Assembly: GCF_949987535.1 (NCBI RefSeq)
Contig: NC_080067.1
Span: 57,904,405 to 57,968,404 of the forward strand
Length of the DNA: 64,000 bases
Source: Balaenoptera acutorostrata
Taxonomy: Eukaryota > Chordata > Mammalia > Artiodactyla > Balaenopteridae
Direction: 5' to 3'
Within the stretch, counting starts at the first letter, position 1. Each line of letters begins with the position of its first letter. The position numbers and the translations under genes are program-made. Below the pieces are notes generated by a model. It was given only the letters and a program-made list of their open reading frames with translations, was not told the origin of the DNA and searched no databases. Positions 47,901 to 59,084 of this stretch are shown here, in pieces.

Positions 47901-48884
47901 AATAGAAAAAGAATTGGTTGCACCTGTAATGAGAGTTCAATTAAATAACTTTGGGGAAAAAAACTAGAAGGAAATAAATATTGAATCCTTCATTACTGAG
48001 TGTTTATCTTGAAGGGAACAATGTATAGACTGGAGAAGAGTGGAGATGAGCAGACGTGGCCCCTTTTCTGTTTATTCTTTCCTGCTAAGGACCTGTTCTC
48101 CAACCAAAGCCTTGCCTGCATGTCTAGTTCTGTGAGAAACAGGGTGAAACAAGACCACTTGTTCCACGCAACACAGAGATGTTGGGAAGGTTGACAGGTA
48201 ATGTCAGTAAAGCACTGTGAACTTTCTGGACACAACAGTAATACTGCACACTGTTCACTTTTTGAACTATTGATCAGATGCAATGGTTACTAAATAACCA
48301 AAAGTAGCAAATACATACATTGATCTCTTGGTTCCCAGCTGGGAGCACTGTAGGCTAATAATATCTCCCTAGATTCTCTGTAACTTGATGTGGTATTTTG
48401 TTGGATTTTCAAGTTATCTGAATAATCTGAACATCATTTAAAATATTTATAGAGAATAAGGGTTTCAGATCCCTACAGATTATTGCATTTGGTCAAAGCA
48501 CCACCCTAAAATAATTTCTCTTTTTTATGTATATTATGCCTTTGCCCAGTACATCCCTCTTCACCTGTATGCCTAGCTTGACCTTTACCTTTTCCTCTAA
48601 AATTTCCGAATCCAATTTTTTCTAGCTGAAACATCCACAAACATTGAACAGCGGGGATGATTTACTCCTGGCCAATGTTCAGGGCCATTTACCAACCTCC
48701 CCAGCACAATCCCAAAACTTACCAGGATAGTGGGTGTGAGTGGCCCCCACTGAGGTATCCTGGGGACTCTTCTCAAATCCAACGTATTCAAATTTAGAGA
48801 GGTTGGTCCTTTCTAATGCCCAGTGATCAAATGAAATCTAATTATACTATCCCTAAATAAACCCTCCAGCTCTGTCCTAATCAA
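44991..48884. other. Long mostly unique stretch
   Basis: No gene, RNA or clear repeat is found. An AATAATAAT run is near 46206-46224, and a GT-rich run at 47024-47060. 47300-48250 and 48590-48830 are less AT-rich and of higher complexity but show no exon or promoter signature I can defend. Confidence 0.45.
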
Positions 48885-48980
48885 GTCATAATAATGCCCA
48901 TCGTGCAGAGAAGATAAAATTGCTTCTAGCACATTGCCTCACACCTAGCAGTAAGTAATAAATACTTGATGAATGAATAT
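48885..48980 (+). repeat. MIR SINE 3' fragment
   Basis: 'agaagataaaattgcttctagcacattgcctcacacctagcagtaagtaataaatacttg' follows the sense MIR 3' end (GATTAAATGAG...AGCGCTTAGAACAGTGCCTGGCACATAGTAAGCGCTCAATAAATG). Confidence 0.5.
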
Positions 48981-49499
48981 GCAGGCAAGTGCACTAAATG
49001 GCAGAATGCATATTCTACAGCCAAGGTCAGAGCAATTACGTTTTAGAAGCAGACTTCACGGGGAAGTAACAGTCACCTGCATCACTGTTCGACTGAAGCA
49101 CATAAATGAAATGGTTTTGTTTATCATGGAAACTTGAAAATTGAGAGAAATCATCTATTTTTACTTTATTAGTATTTACTTATTTTAAATATATTTTACA
49201 TCAGCGTTTGTTACACATATTTAAATAGATTTTTGCAATTGCCTTATTTTATGCATTTTCATTTCTTATGTATTTTCGTTTTTAGTTCCCTTTTTCTGTT
49301 TGGGCCTGTGAACACAGACTACTTTGTACGTTTCTATATCATGGCCTCCAATAGCTCTTGCCATCTCTGTTCTCTGTTTCCATTTTATGCAACTTCTTTT
49401 TTCAGATATGATGCATTCTTTCTAAATGTGGGTTGGCCAGATGAAGGGTGAGAGGAACAAACCATTATTAGGATTTTCCTATACATGTTTGGTATGCAT
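48981..49499. other. Unannotated stretch
   Basis: Nothing recognised. Confidence 0.5.
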
Positions 49500-49635
49500 C
49501 ATTTTCTTTTAAACTTCAGAATAGCACTGTTAGGTAACTAATAGTAGCCCCAATTTACAGAGGAGAAAACTTGAGTTTCAAAAAGTGTATAACTTCCCGC
49601 AGGCTAATGTATCAGCACACTATTCAGAACCAGGA
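49500..49635 (-). repeat. MIR SINE, antisense
   Basis: 'gaatagcactgttaggtaactaatagtagccccaatttacagaggagaaaacttgag' followed by 'taacttcccgcaggctaa' is the antisense MIR middle (GAGGTAGGTACTATTATTATCCCCATTTTACAGATGAGG). Confidence 0.6.
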
Positions 49636-50154
49636 AAAGACAAAACAACAAAATAAGAAAATGACAGTTAAGAAATGAGAGACATAAGACATTATATCAT
49701 AACATCTATAGATTGGAACACTTACTATGATTTCCATATCGCTCTACTCTTGTGGGGTTCCTACCCAGCTCTATATCCCAATTATGGTTCAGGAACCACG
49801 GGGCAGGCAAATGTGAGGTAACAGAGGACAGTGGCTGCAGCAGGTAGAGGGGAAGGGGAAGTGAAGAGTGCCGAAGGGTTACTGCCATAACCAGCAGTGA
49901 GGTTTTAAGCTGACTCAGAAGATATATTGTCCTTGACAGTCATTGCAGTAGGTGGCGATATTGTACTACCTTGGAAATTTGGGGAAGCTTTTTTTTTTTT
50001 TTTTTTTTTTTTAATATCTGAAGTGAATCTATACCACAGCTATGAATCTCCTGGGCCCCTGCCTCTTGTATACCTGCTAGTTACATTAATTTTTGACCCA
50101 GCCTGAGATTCAGACAGGAAACAAGTATCTCCCTTCCACAACTCTCTGAGAAAT
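49636..50154. other. Unique stretch with a long T-run
   Basis: No gene is seen. A run of about 24 T lies at 49989-50012 with no recognisable retroelement attached. A CTCF-like motif lies 40 bases upstream of it (separate entry). Confidence 0.45.
49945..49957 (+). promoter_or_regulatory. CTCF-like binding motif
   Basis: GCAGTAGGTGGCG matches the CTCF core consensus CCASYAGRKGGCR at 12 of 13 positions, including the invariant AG and GGC. It lies in non-repeat DNA. CTCF sites anchor chromatin loops. Motif evidence only; occupancy cannot be seen in sequence. Confidence 0.4.
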
Positions 50155-50335
50155 CAGATCCCAATATCCAAGAGCCCTTTGGCTCTCCACCTGGATGTCT
50201 CCTAACACCTCAAACCCACGTCCTAAATTGAATATATTTCCAACCTCAAGCTATTTATCTCTCTTTTCTGACTTTTCTAATTAGAGATACCCCCATCCAC
50301 CCAGTCATCCAAGCCATTAACATGGGGGTAAGCCT
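50155..50335 (+). repeat. L2 LINE ORF2 region, left part of a split copy
   Basis: 'ctctccacctggatgtctcctaacacctcaaaccc', 'tgaatatatttccaacctc' and 'cacccagtcatccaagccattaac' follow L2 ORF2 (CTCCACCTGGATGTCTCATAGGCACCTCAAACTTAAC ... CAGTTGCTCAGGCCAAAAACC). It continues at 50632 after a MIR. Confidence 0.7.
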
Positions 50336-50336
50336 T

Positions 50337-50605
50337 GTGGGCAATGACATAGTGGTTAATAGCACAGCTTTTGTAGTAAGTGGGTTTTAAGGTCAATTGC
50401 CATGATTTGGAATCCGGCTCTCATACTAACAATGTGACTTTGAAAAGGTTAGTTTACCTCTTTAAATCTCAGTTTTTCCATCTTTAAAATGGATGTAAGA
50501 ATCATACCTTTCTCTTAGTATTATTGTGCAGGTCACATGATATAATCCAAGTTAAGTACTTAACATAGTGACAAGCATATATTAAGACCCAGCAAAAATT
50601 AATTA
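50337..50605 (+). repeat. MIR SINE inserted in L2
   Basis: A nearly complete sense MIR: 'acatagtggttaatagcac', 'gatttggaatccggctctc', 'aatgtgactttgaaaaggttagtttacctctttaaatctcagttt', 'catctttaaaatggatgtaagaatcatacc' and 'ttattgtgcaggtcacatgatataatcc'. Its insertion separates two collinear parts of one L2. Confidence 0.8.
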
Positions 50606-50631
50606 TGGTGATGACCATGATGATTAATGAT

Positions 50632-51240
50632 GGTCCTTGACTCTTTCCTCAATCATCCTCACCACAGGTTACCAAATCCTGCACGTTCTAAGTACTTTCA
50701 GATCTTCACCTTATGTCTATCACTTTGCCTTAGTCCTTGATCTTTTTTTGTATAATCATTATTGTATGGGCTCCTAACCTGTTTCTTTACTTCTTGCTTA
50801 ACCCACCTCCATCGGTCCTTTATGCTGCCCCAGAAGCATAATACAATTTTGTTTTCCTCTGCTTAAAATTCTATAGTAGCTTGCCTATTGTTTATAAATC
50901 CCAAACTCCTTTTCACATCATAGAAAGTTTTGCGTGATATGAACTCGGAATATTTATCTAACAACATCTTTGGCCTCCTGCCACTTATACCCTTTATTCT
51001 TTTTCATGCAGGATGTAAATGGGAAGAAACCAAAGTCATTTTCCCTCTTCATGCCTTTACTTGTGCCCGTACTCCTGCCTGAAACATCCTGCCAATTTAT
51101 CCAACTTTCAAACTCCTATTTGCTATTTAAAATCCCATGAAGCACCTCCATGTCCTCTTTCCTACCATTCCCAAACTGGTTGCATTCTCTCTTATGACAT
51201 ACTGGATTTGGTATTGAGTCCCATTACAACACTATCACGG
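50632..51240 (+). repeat. L2 LINE ORF2 region, right part of a split copy
   Basis: 'ccttgactctttcctcaatcatcctcacc', 'gcttaaaattctatagtagcttgcctattg', 'tttggcctcctgccacttat', 'catgcctttacttgtgcccgtactcctgcctgaaacatcctgcc' and 'caactttcaaactcctatttg' keep the L2 order (CTGCTCAAAACCCTCCAGTGGCTCCC, CTGCCTGGAATGCTCTTCCCCC). An open frame of 102 codons here is a relic of L2, not a host gene. Confidence 0.75.
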
Positions 51241-51624
51241 AGTATTGCAATAATAATAATGCAACAGTATGGTAATTATTATCACCATTATATAGCTACT
51301 CTGGTCCCACTGGATGCCGGCATCTAGCACAACACCTAACAGGGACCTGAGCAGAAGCCTGGGGAACCAATGGAGCATAGTGTCTTACCAAGAGGTAAAA
51401 GGAAGACATACAAGCTCATTGCCAGGCACAATGCATCTCAGAGACTCAAGTTTATGAGAATCGAGTAGTCCTTGGTAGCTGACAAGTTTTCCAACCACTT
51501 GGGGTGGGGGAAGGAGTCTCCAAGTCGTTCACTGTCCTGGAAGATTGCATAAATTGACCCTCATTCTTCTTTGATGTTCTTATTTGAGTGTAAAGATACA
51601 CTCTAATAGATACTTCAGAATCAT
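51241..51624. other. Unannotated stretch
   Basis: Unique DNA; a G-rich run (ggggtgggggaagg) near 51500. Nothing else recognised. Confidence 0.5.
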
Positions 51625-51867
51625 ACAGTATATGAGTCTTTTATTGCTGCCATACAAATTGCCACAAACTTAGTGGCTTAAGATAACACATATTTATTAT
51701 CTTATAGTCAAGGAATTAGAAAGTCTTTCACAGGTCTCACTGGTCTAAAATCAAGTGTCAGCAGGAATGCGTTAGTTATTGCAGGCTCTACGGTAAAACC
51801 TATTTCCTTGTTTTTTCAGGTTGTTGACAGAATTCAGTTTCTTGTAGTGGTGGGGCTGGGATTCATT
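51625..51867 (+). repeat. Interspersed repeat, family unassigned, left part
   Basis: 'ttttattgctgccatacaaattgccacaaacttagtggcttaagataacacatatttattatcttatag' is a very common mammalian repeat start (GCTGTAACAAATTACCACAAACTTGGTGGCTTAAAACAACA). I recognise the sequence but am not sure of its class. It resumes at 52229. Confidence 0.65.
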
Positions 51868-51882
51868 AAGAACTAATGTGAC

Positions 51883-52213
51883 GGGCTTCCCTGGTGGCGC
51901 AGTGGTTGAGAATCTGCCTGCTAATGCAGGGGACACGGGTTCGAGCCCTGGTCTGGGAAGATCCCACATGCCGCGGAGCAACTGGGCCCGTGAGCCACAA
52001 CTACTGAGCCTGCGCGTCTGGAGCCTGTGCTCCGCATACAGGAGAGGCCGCGACAGTGAGAGGCCCGCGCACTGCGATGAAGAGTGGCCCCCGCTCGCCA
52101 CAACTAAAGATAGCCCTCGCACAGAAACGAAGACCCAACACAGCCAAAAATAAATAAATAAATAAATAAAATTAAAAAAAAAAAAAAAGATCTTAATTAA
52201 GACAAAAAAAAAA
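51883..52213 (+). mobile_element. CHR-type SINE (GGCTTCCC subfamily) with bipartite tail
   Basis: A full-length sense copy with a perfect 15-bp duplication AAGAACTAATGTGAC at 51868-51882 and 52214-52228. Pol III boxes are intact (TGGCGCAGTGG, GGTTCGAGCCC). The tail has a first A-run (52173-52188), a 15-base linker containing the palindrome TCTTAATTAAGA, and a second A-run to the duplication. The clean ends and kept CpGs mark it as one of the younger insertions. Confidence 0.96.
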
Positions 52214-52228
52214 AAGAACTAATGTGAC

Positions 52229-52350
52229 TAGATTAGGTCTATCTGGATAGCACATCTGCAAAGTTCCGGTTGCCATGGAAGGCAACATATTCACAGGTTC
52301 TCAGGATTAGGGCATAGTCATCTTTGGGGAGCATTATTCTACCTAACGTA
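52229..52350 (+). repeat. Interspersed repeat, family unassigned, right part
   Basis: 'cacatctgcaaagttccggttgccatggaaggcaacatattcacaggttctcaggattagggcatagtcatctttggggagcattattctacc' is the known right end of the same repeat family that begins at 51625. The middle of the family is missing on both sides. Confidence 0.7.
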
Positions 52351-52954
52351 CACAGAACCCAATAATTACTGTCAGGCTGGTCCGCCTGAGAACTAGGAGA
52401 CTTATGGTATGTAGAATAAAAATCTCTTTGGCTCTGGGAAACAGGACATCTCCTTTAAGTTGAGTCTTCCAAATACCCTGCTGTGAAGTATCTGAAAGAA
52501 CTAGATAGGCTTCCATCTCCAGTGTAGCAAGGTTTGGGGATTACTTATGTGAATTCCCCATGCCCTGGAAAGGCATTTTACTTCCCTAGTATTTAGGACC
52601 TTAGTTGGCATGTGTTTGTTTGGTTTACAAAATATAGGCATGTGGAGCAAAGTTGGTATATGCTCTATTAGGGATTCTCTGACATTACCTCTGCTTTTCA
52701 TTTTCTTTTCCATTCCAACCCTGGACTGTAGTTCCCATTCACCCAGTGGACATTGGCATGCATCATTATAAGGTGCCTCTCAGCCCTGAAATCTCCAATT
52801 CTTTCAATCCAGCCTTCTTATATAACATCACTCCCACCCCCTTTTCTCACCTAATCATATTCTTCCTCAGCTAGGAACCTTGACTTCAATTCTCATTTCA
52901 CTCAAATAGATACTTCCTTCCTTGTCACACTCCCTTTTCCCCTTCCTTGAACTG
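52351..52954. other. Unannotated stretch
   Basis: No gene is seen. The C/T-rich character from about 52790 suggests the following L2 may extend to there. Confidence 0.4.
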
Positions 52955-53380
52955 GATTGTCAATTGGTATTCCCAACCTGCCTTGATTCCCAAACCTACT
53001 AGTAAATACATCCCATCAAATTTTCGCAATAAATTATTCTTATGCCTTACCAAATGCTGTTTCCAGGGTCCCCAAAGATCTTCTTTGTCAGACCAATGTT
53101 CTGTCACTCACAAGCAAGTACCTTACTTCTCTTTTGCATTTAGCTACTTCCTTTTTGAAACTCAATTCCATTGAATCCATGATTTTTTACTCTTCTGTTT
53201 TTTACATATTTTTAAACTCTTACCATCTTTCTGGACTTTTTTTGCCTCATAATAAGATCCCCCAAGATTCAGCCTCACTGCTTTCCCCTCTGGAAATCCT
53301 AGTAGAGATCATCAACTTTGTAGCACCTAGATGTCTTTGTAATAAAATCTTCAAGCACCTACTATTTCCCTAAATAACTA
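52955..53380 (+). repeat. L2 LINE reverse-transcriptase region fragment
   Basis: 'gaaactcaattccattgaatcc...gatttttt' and 'aagatcccccaagattcagcctcactgctttcccctctggaaatcctagtagagatcatc' correspond to the L2 block GTGCCCCAGGGCTCAGTCCTTGG...CTCCCTTGGTGATCTCATCC. It lies 5' of the region present at 50155-51240 in the element, yet 3' on the chromosome, so it is a separate copy. Confidence 0.6.
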
Positions 53381-55634
53381 CCATGTTATATTGAGAGAGT
53401 GAGATTTGGTACTTTCCCTCAAAGGGTACTTTTCCATATCGTTGCTACCCTTTTCAATTCCTATAAATATATTATTAAATAAACACACTGGCTGATGCCC
53501 ACTGCGGCTCTGTAGAACGTAGAAATTAGGTTGTAAATATGAATATCTAAGATTGGATAAGTTGTTAAGCTACTAAGTATAGTCTAAATATAGTCTCAGT
53601 CACCAACAGGCATGGTTCATCCTAATAAAGAGATTTTACTTTTAAAGTGTGTACCCTTAATCCAGTGAGAATTTACATTTTGATCTTATTATGTCTAGGT
53701 TAGGTATACTGTCATACTGATACCCTCACTTGAATGTAGAACAAGTAAAGCGTTTTTGTTCTAACTAGTGAAAGGCAAGATAAACAATAAATATCTTAAC
53801 AAGAGGAAAGACTTTCACTGAGCTGGATAAACTTTAGGGACTCAGTTCTACAAGGAAGCTATAGATTTCTTCTCTCCTTGCCATAAACATCTACCACTCA
53901 TGTTACAAATCAATATTAATAAAATAGCAGGGTGTTCTTGCCCCTTTTAGACTACATGAGTCATTTCAATCAATCAGATTTATTCATAGAAGCCATGGTG
54001 TACTGTAAAAAGTTAATATTGAGGAAAAAAAGAATTTAAAAGTCACACATAAAAGAAATGCATTTTGAGATTATAGTTGAATTGCCAAGATTTGAAAGAG
54101 AAAATATATCTAATGAAAGGTTATGTCTTAACAATTAGCTTCTACTGACGTAAATGATCATCTTTCTGCTATATGTCCCCTCATTATATGTAACAATTTT
54201 GAACCTTACTAAAAAATATAAAATGTCAAGCCCTTTATTTGTAAGTTATCCTGAAGATGTATTTTAAGTCCAATATTTTTCCATCTTCTAATCATTTAGA
54301 GGATTTTGTTTTTATAACTGAACATTTATACAATTATATTTCACCATGCATTTTTATTTTACATTTTGCTTAAGTAAATATAGGAAGGAGTTTTGCTTTT
54401 CAGTTTCTCTTTTAGATATAGGGAGAAAAATGACTATAGTTTCTTAATACAGTAGCAGGCAGTGATGTGCTGGAGCTAGCTCATACTGGTTTGTAAAAGC
54501 CAATTGCATCCATCTTTCCCCAATTCTGCATTCAAATATGTCACATTGGTAGCTTAAAATGGGCCATGGTGGGAATATTCACACCATAGAAATCAGCAAA
54601 AGCTACAAATCAGGGCTCTTCTCCCCAGACAGCTGGTTTTTAAAGTATTAACCAGCATACCACTGATATTAGGGTATATACATTTCCCTAATATACTTAG
54701 CTGTTAGATCTGGGGAGCCAAAGGAACTGGTTAATTGGCTTTGTTTTGTTTTTGTTGTCATCTGTGTGGTGTTGTTGTTTGTGTGGTTTTTTTGTTTTTG
54801 TTTTTTTTTAGCAGTTGACTAGGGACTTATCCATTTCTGCGGTAAAGCTGTCAGTATGAACTGTGAATCCTTTTTTAGTAGTGGGGTTGTGCACTCCTTG
54901 ACAAGGCACCAACCATAGTCACTGTAATAAACAGACTATCAGCCACAGAGTCAACACACTTTCAAAGAGATCCAAGGACTTTAAGCAAATTGAAATTTAA
55001 AGGAAAGATGAAATTGTCCTGTGGATGATTCAGATAGAGCTTAAAGGAACATTGAAAATGATAGTAGCAATAAAAAATCAAGTTTGATCAGTGGGTTAAG
55101 AAATTAGTTTTTCCCAAAGATAATAGAATTATTTGAAAATATTGTGTTAAAATAATTCAGTTTAGAGAGAGAATGATAGACATATACATCTCTGAATCTT
55201 TTAGCAAAATAAGATAGACAGGAAGCCAATTCCATTCCTTCTACTTTTCCTTCCTCACCCCCATTTCAATCTCCATGAAACTGTGGGCTTTGATTACTTT
55301 AGCAGAGGTGAAAAGCTTTGAGGTGTTGGGGTACATAAGCTTCGAAACTTAAAGGATGATCTCAGAACACAAAATTTTGCTGAACTTGAAATAGAGTCTG
55401 CATTAATGATTTTTGTGATTAAAATTAATGCACTGAAATGTTTTTCAAACTAACTGGTAAAAAATAATTTAGAGTGACTTGCATTAGTAGACTACATTGT
55501 TTATCTTTCTCTCAAAAACATTTTGAACAAGTCTGAAAGATGTTACCTCTATGAAACTCTTCAGTTGGGAACATGAGTGACCCTTGGTCACTGCTTTACA
55601 GCTCCTACTTAAACTAGACCAGCGAGATTAAACC
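53381..55634. other. Mostly unique stretch
   Basis: No gene or clear repeat. 54739-54812 is rich in GTTTT/GTTG units. Confidence 0.45.
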
Positions 55635-55940
55635 AGGCTTGACAACTCTGGCTGGTAGGCCACATGTAGCCTACACCAGATTTATACAGTTGCTGAGCTC
55701 AGTATGATTTTTACATTTTTAAATGATTGAGAAAAATCAAAAGAAAAATATTTTGTGATGTAAAAATTATATGAAATTTAAATTTCCGTAAGTAAAGCTG
55801 TATTGGAACACAGCCATGCCCATTCTTTTACATGTCCTTATGGTCACTTTCAGGCCATAATGGCAGAGTTGAGTAGTTGTAACAGAGATTATATGGCCTG
55901 TAAAGCCTAAAATATTTACTGTATGTCCCTTTACAGAAGA
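55635..55940 (+). repeat. hAT-type DNA-transposon remnant
   Basis: 'gcttgacaactctggctggtaggccacatgtagcc', 'agtaaagctgtattggaacacagccatgcccattcttttacatg', 'ataatggcagagttgagtagttgtaacagagattatatggcctgtaaagcctaaaatatttac' and 'ccctttacagaagaaatttgc' match a common mammalian non-autonomous DNA repeat (GGCAAACTATGGCCC ... TTATTGGAACACAGCC ... GGCCCTTTACAGAAAAAGTTTGC). The family name is not asserted. Confidence 0.75.
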
Positions 55941-58501
55941 AATTTGCTTAAGCAGGGACTAAATTATACTTATTTTTTTGATGGTTTTATTCCATTCCTT
56001 TACTTGAATCAATTTAGCAAAATCAACAATTTTCTTAAGGATATCAAAGAGCTACATAAGTTAATTATGAAACATCTAAACATGGAAATAAAACAATGCA
56101 TATGCAATCAACTGAGTTCATTACGATTATGCGTTCAGATTTTCCCTTTCCCCTCAGTTGTCTCCAGTCAGTGGGTCTTGAGCAGCTGGTGAATCTTCTA
56201 CTCCTCATGTTCTCTCCTCACCAAAGCACAGAGGATAAAAGGGCAAAGCCTTTTGGAAATATTGAAAAGAGATCAGTAAAGAAAATGCTCAAGACAGAAA
56301 ATAAAGAAGAAAGCTCATAGTGAGATTGTATTCTTTTTTACTGAATGCTAAAAACATTGATTTCTCCAACATAAACTTTAAAATGTGCCCAAGTTTTTGA
56401 CTGGAATGATCTGGACCGTCTCAGAGTCTGACCATCGCTTTGGGTGCATCTGTTACATTGTAGATGTGACTATACCCTAATGTCATTTGTCCTGCTTATA
56501 TGCAAATGCAGGTAACCAACCAGAGGAAAAGAAGTAATTATCGCTGGATTAAGGCTGGCCAAATGAAGACAAAAATGGATTTTAAAAAATCATGGATTTC
56601 TCCCCATGGTTCCCTTTTTATTACTTTCCTTATAACGAAATGTGGTTTTGAATAACTCTATCTCCATCTCTATCCTGTGTAGGTTTTCATAACTATGGGG
56701 GGAGGCGGATGGGGGGAGTAGGAGAGGGAATCTATTGTAACTTCTCATTTTTAAGAGGCAGGGTTTACTTAGGATTACCTATCCAAATCCCAAACCATCT
56801 TGAGGTCTTCAGAGTTTCAGAGGAAGGCAGATATGCAAAGAACAAAGGTTCAGAGACAAAATTGACACTGAGACAGGGCGACATTTATTTTGACCAAGAA
56901 AGTAATCCTAGTAACTCAGTGAAACAATTCAGGCTTAATTATTATTTGCTTAGCATTTTATCCTGATAGGGGATGTGTGATATATTGCCAATACTGCTGC
57001 AGAGAAAACTAGGTAGTTATGAAGTGACTATTTTAAGTTCGTAAAAGCGATAATTAACATAGTCCTGTTTTAAAGCCAAGTCTTCTGTCTCCAAACTCCT
57101 ATCTCTTGCAACTGCTCTTCAAGGAAAACAGCATAGAGTTCAAGAAAAGCACATAGAAATTCTCTCTTAGGACTTTTTGACCATCTAATTTAAAAATATT
57201 CTGTTACTGTCATTTAGCCTAGCAGGAGCTAGAATATAGATATATTTTCCCTCACCTTCCAGAAAAACCCTTTTCCAGTTTTGAACATGGCATTGTGACT
57301 GAGCATGCATTAGGAATTCACATGCATTGCTCTGTTTAAGATGTTCATGTACAGTGTGTGGCCCACCACGGTGTGGGGAGGGAGGAAGGAAGAAGCACAA
57401 TTAATACATAGACTCACTTCTGAAACCAATAACTAAAAAATAGAAATAGAAACAGAATATTTGGAAGCTAGTATGACTTTTTTTGTTGTTGTTTGTGTGA
57501 TTTTTTTTTTTTAAAGAATGTGTTTTCTTTCAGCAGCTTGGCATTTTTCTCTATTGCGTGTTAGAGTTGAATAATATAAAATTACAGTTAAATCTGTTTG
57601 CAATCTCATTTTGGAGTTTGTTCCATTTGTTAGCTGCCCCCTAAAGAATATTTCCTATTTTGCTTTTTCAAGATTTGCATATTTTGTGTATAAAACTTAG
57701 GTAAGTGAGATCCTCATTTCTAAGATTCCCTACAAAGTGATAAAGGATTCTGTTTTTCAAAACTGAAGTATAAAATAGTGGTAACTCTCTTCATGGTACT
57801 TGAGACGTTTTGATTTTGTTCATTTCATTTTGGAAACTATGTTGGGAAATGATCTGAATTTACGCATGGGATTTAACTTCTTTTTCAAGAATAGGCCTTA
57901 AAATGGTGTGGAATTTTATTGATTTACTTTGAAAATCACTGCATCACCCTTCAAGAACTCTGAACTGAATTGAAAGGACGTATTGCAGTTGCTATATCAA
58001 AGACAGAGCCATTTGTCTCACAAAATTACACAGTATATATTGAAACTTCAGATAGATTTTGCTTGTCTAAAATACAACTTTTATATTTAAGTCATTTTAA
58101 TGACAAGCTAGTATAAAAACTAATGATCAGATCTTCTGATGTAGATTTTATTTTGACAGGTTTGCACTTTGCTTGGCATCCAAAATCTGGTTGCTTACAC
58201 AGATAGCCCTTGAATAAATGTTATTTAATTATCCTAATCAGTGCTCATACTTTTTCAAGAAACCCTCCTGTTTCCCTTGTTCTGCCATATCCCTGTATCC
58301 CAACTTCTTTTAGCTTGGATACTTTAACTTTTTCCAAATCCCACAGTTTTCCTATTCCTCTTAGATAGGACCCATGAAACAGTCCACATAGGGGTCTCAG
58401 CTTCTGTCCTTTGTGTTGGCCTTCCCACAGGGATGGATACATGACTGGCCTGTGTCTTCACATTCCTCCTTGTCTGGTGAGGATTTCAGGACTAGAAACA
58501 G
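55941..58501. other. Mostly unique stretch
   Basis: No gene or RNA is recognised. A purine-rich patch is at 56697-56735. A weak L2 3' end lies at about 58185-58225 ('cccttgaataaatgttatttaatt'). Confidence 0.45.
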
Positions 58502-58512
58502 CTGATTCTTGG

Positions 58513-58638
58513 GACTTCCCTGGCGGTACAATGGTTAAGACTCCACACTTCCACTACAGGGGACAAGGGTTTGATACCTGATCGGGGAAGTAAGATCCCA
58601 CATGCCGTGCAGTGTGGCCAGAAAAAAAAACAAACAAA
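58513..58638 (+). mobile_element. Short CHR-type SINE (monomer form)
   Basis: A 126-bp sense element starting GGACTTCCCTGGCGGTACAATGG with a decayed B-box (GGTTTGATACC), the block 'gatcccacatgccgtgcagtgtggcc' and a short A-rich tail with CAAA units. The duplication CTGATTCTTGG flanks it (58502-58512 and 58639-58649). It lacks the entire second half of the other copies. Confidence 0.92.
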
Positions 58639-58649
58639 CTGATTCTTGG

Positions 58650-59084
58650 CACTAAAAATGTGATTTTTAAGAGAGTTTGTGTAAGGATAAAGAAAAATGT
58701 GATATCTCAAATTTATAGGTCAACTTGATTTCATATAGCAACATTTTCTAATGGTTACATAAACTTACTTTTCACAAAACGGAATAATTTAAGATTGTAT
58801 TTATTCTTACACGTGATCTTTGAGTAACCAGGGCTACTCAACTCAGTTTTTCAACTGGCAAGCCTCTGGCAACTATATTTTACTATTTGATCATTGGTTC
58901 TTTCAACAGGCTAGATAGCCTTACTCTTTTTTTTTTTTTCTTTGTCATTGAGGAAGCTTGGAGTAGACATGGAATAGTGCCTTTTGGCTTGCTTCTGGGC
59001 CAGCTGAGAACACGACTGTAATTGTATTAGACTGTAACTATTCTGTGAACTCACAGCGTCCAGTCTAAAGCTATCAGGAGCATC
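58650..59084. other. Unannotated stretch
   Basis: T-run at 58928-58940; nothing else recognised. Confidence 0.5.

Noticed and set aside
49989..50012. The T-run as the tail of an antisense retroelement
   Set aside because: The sequence to its right matches no SINE or LINE 3' end that I know, and no flanking duplication is visible.
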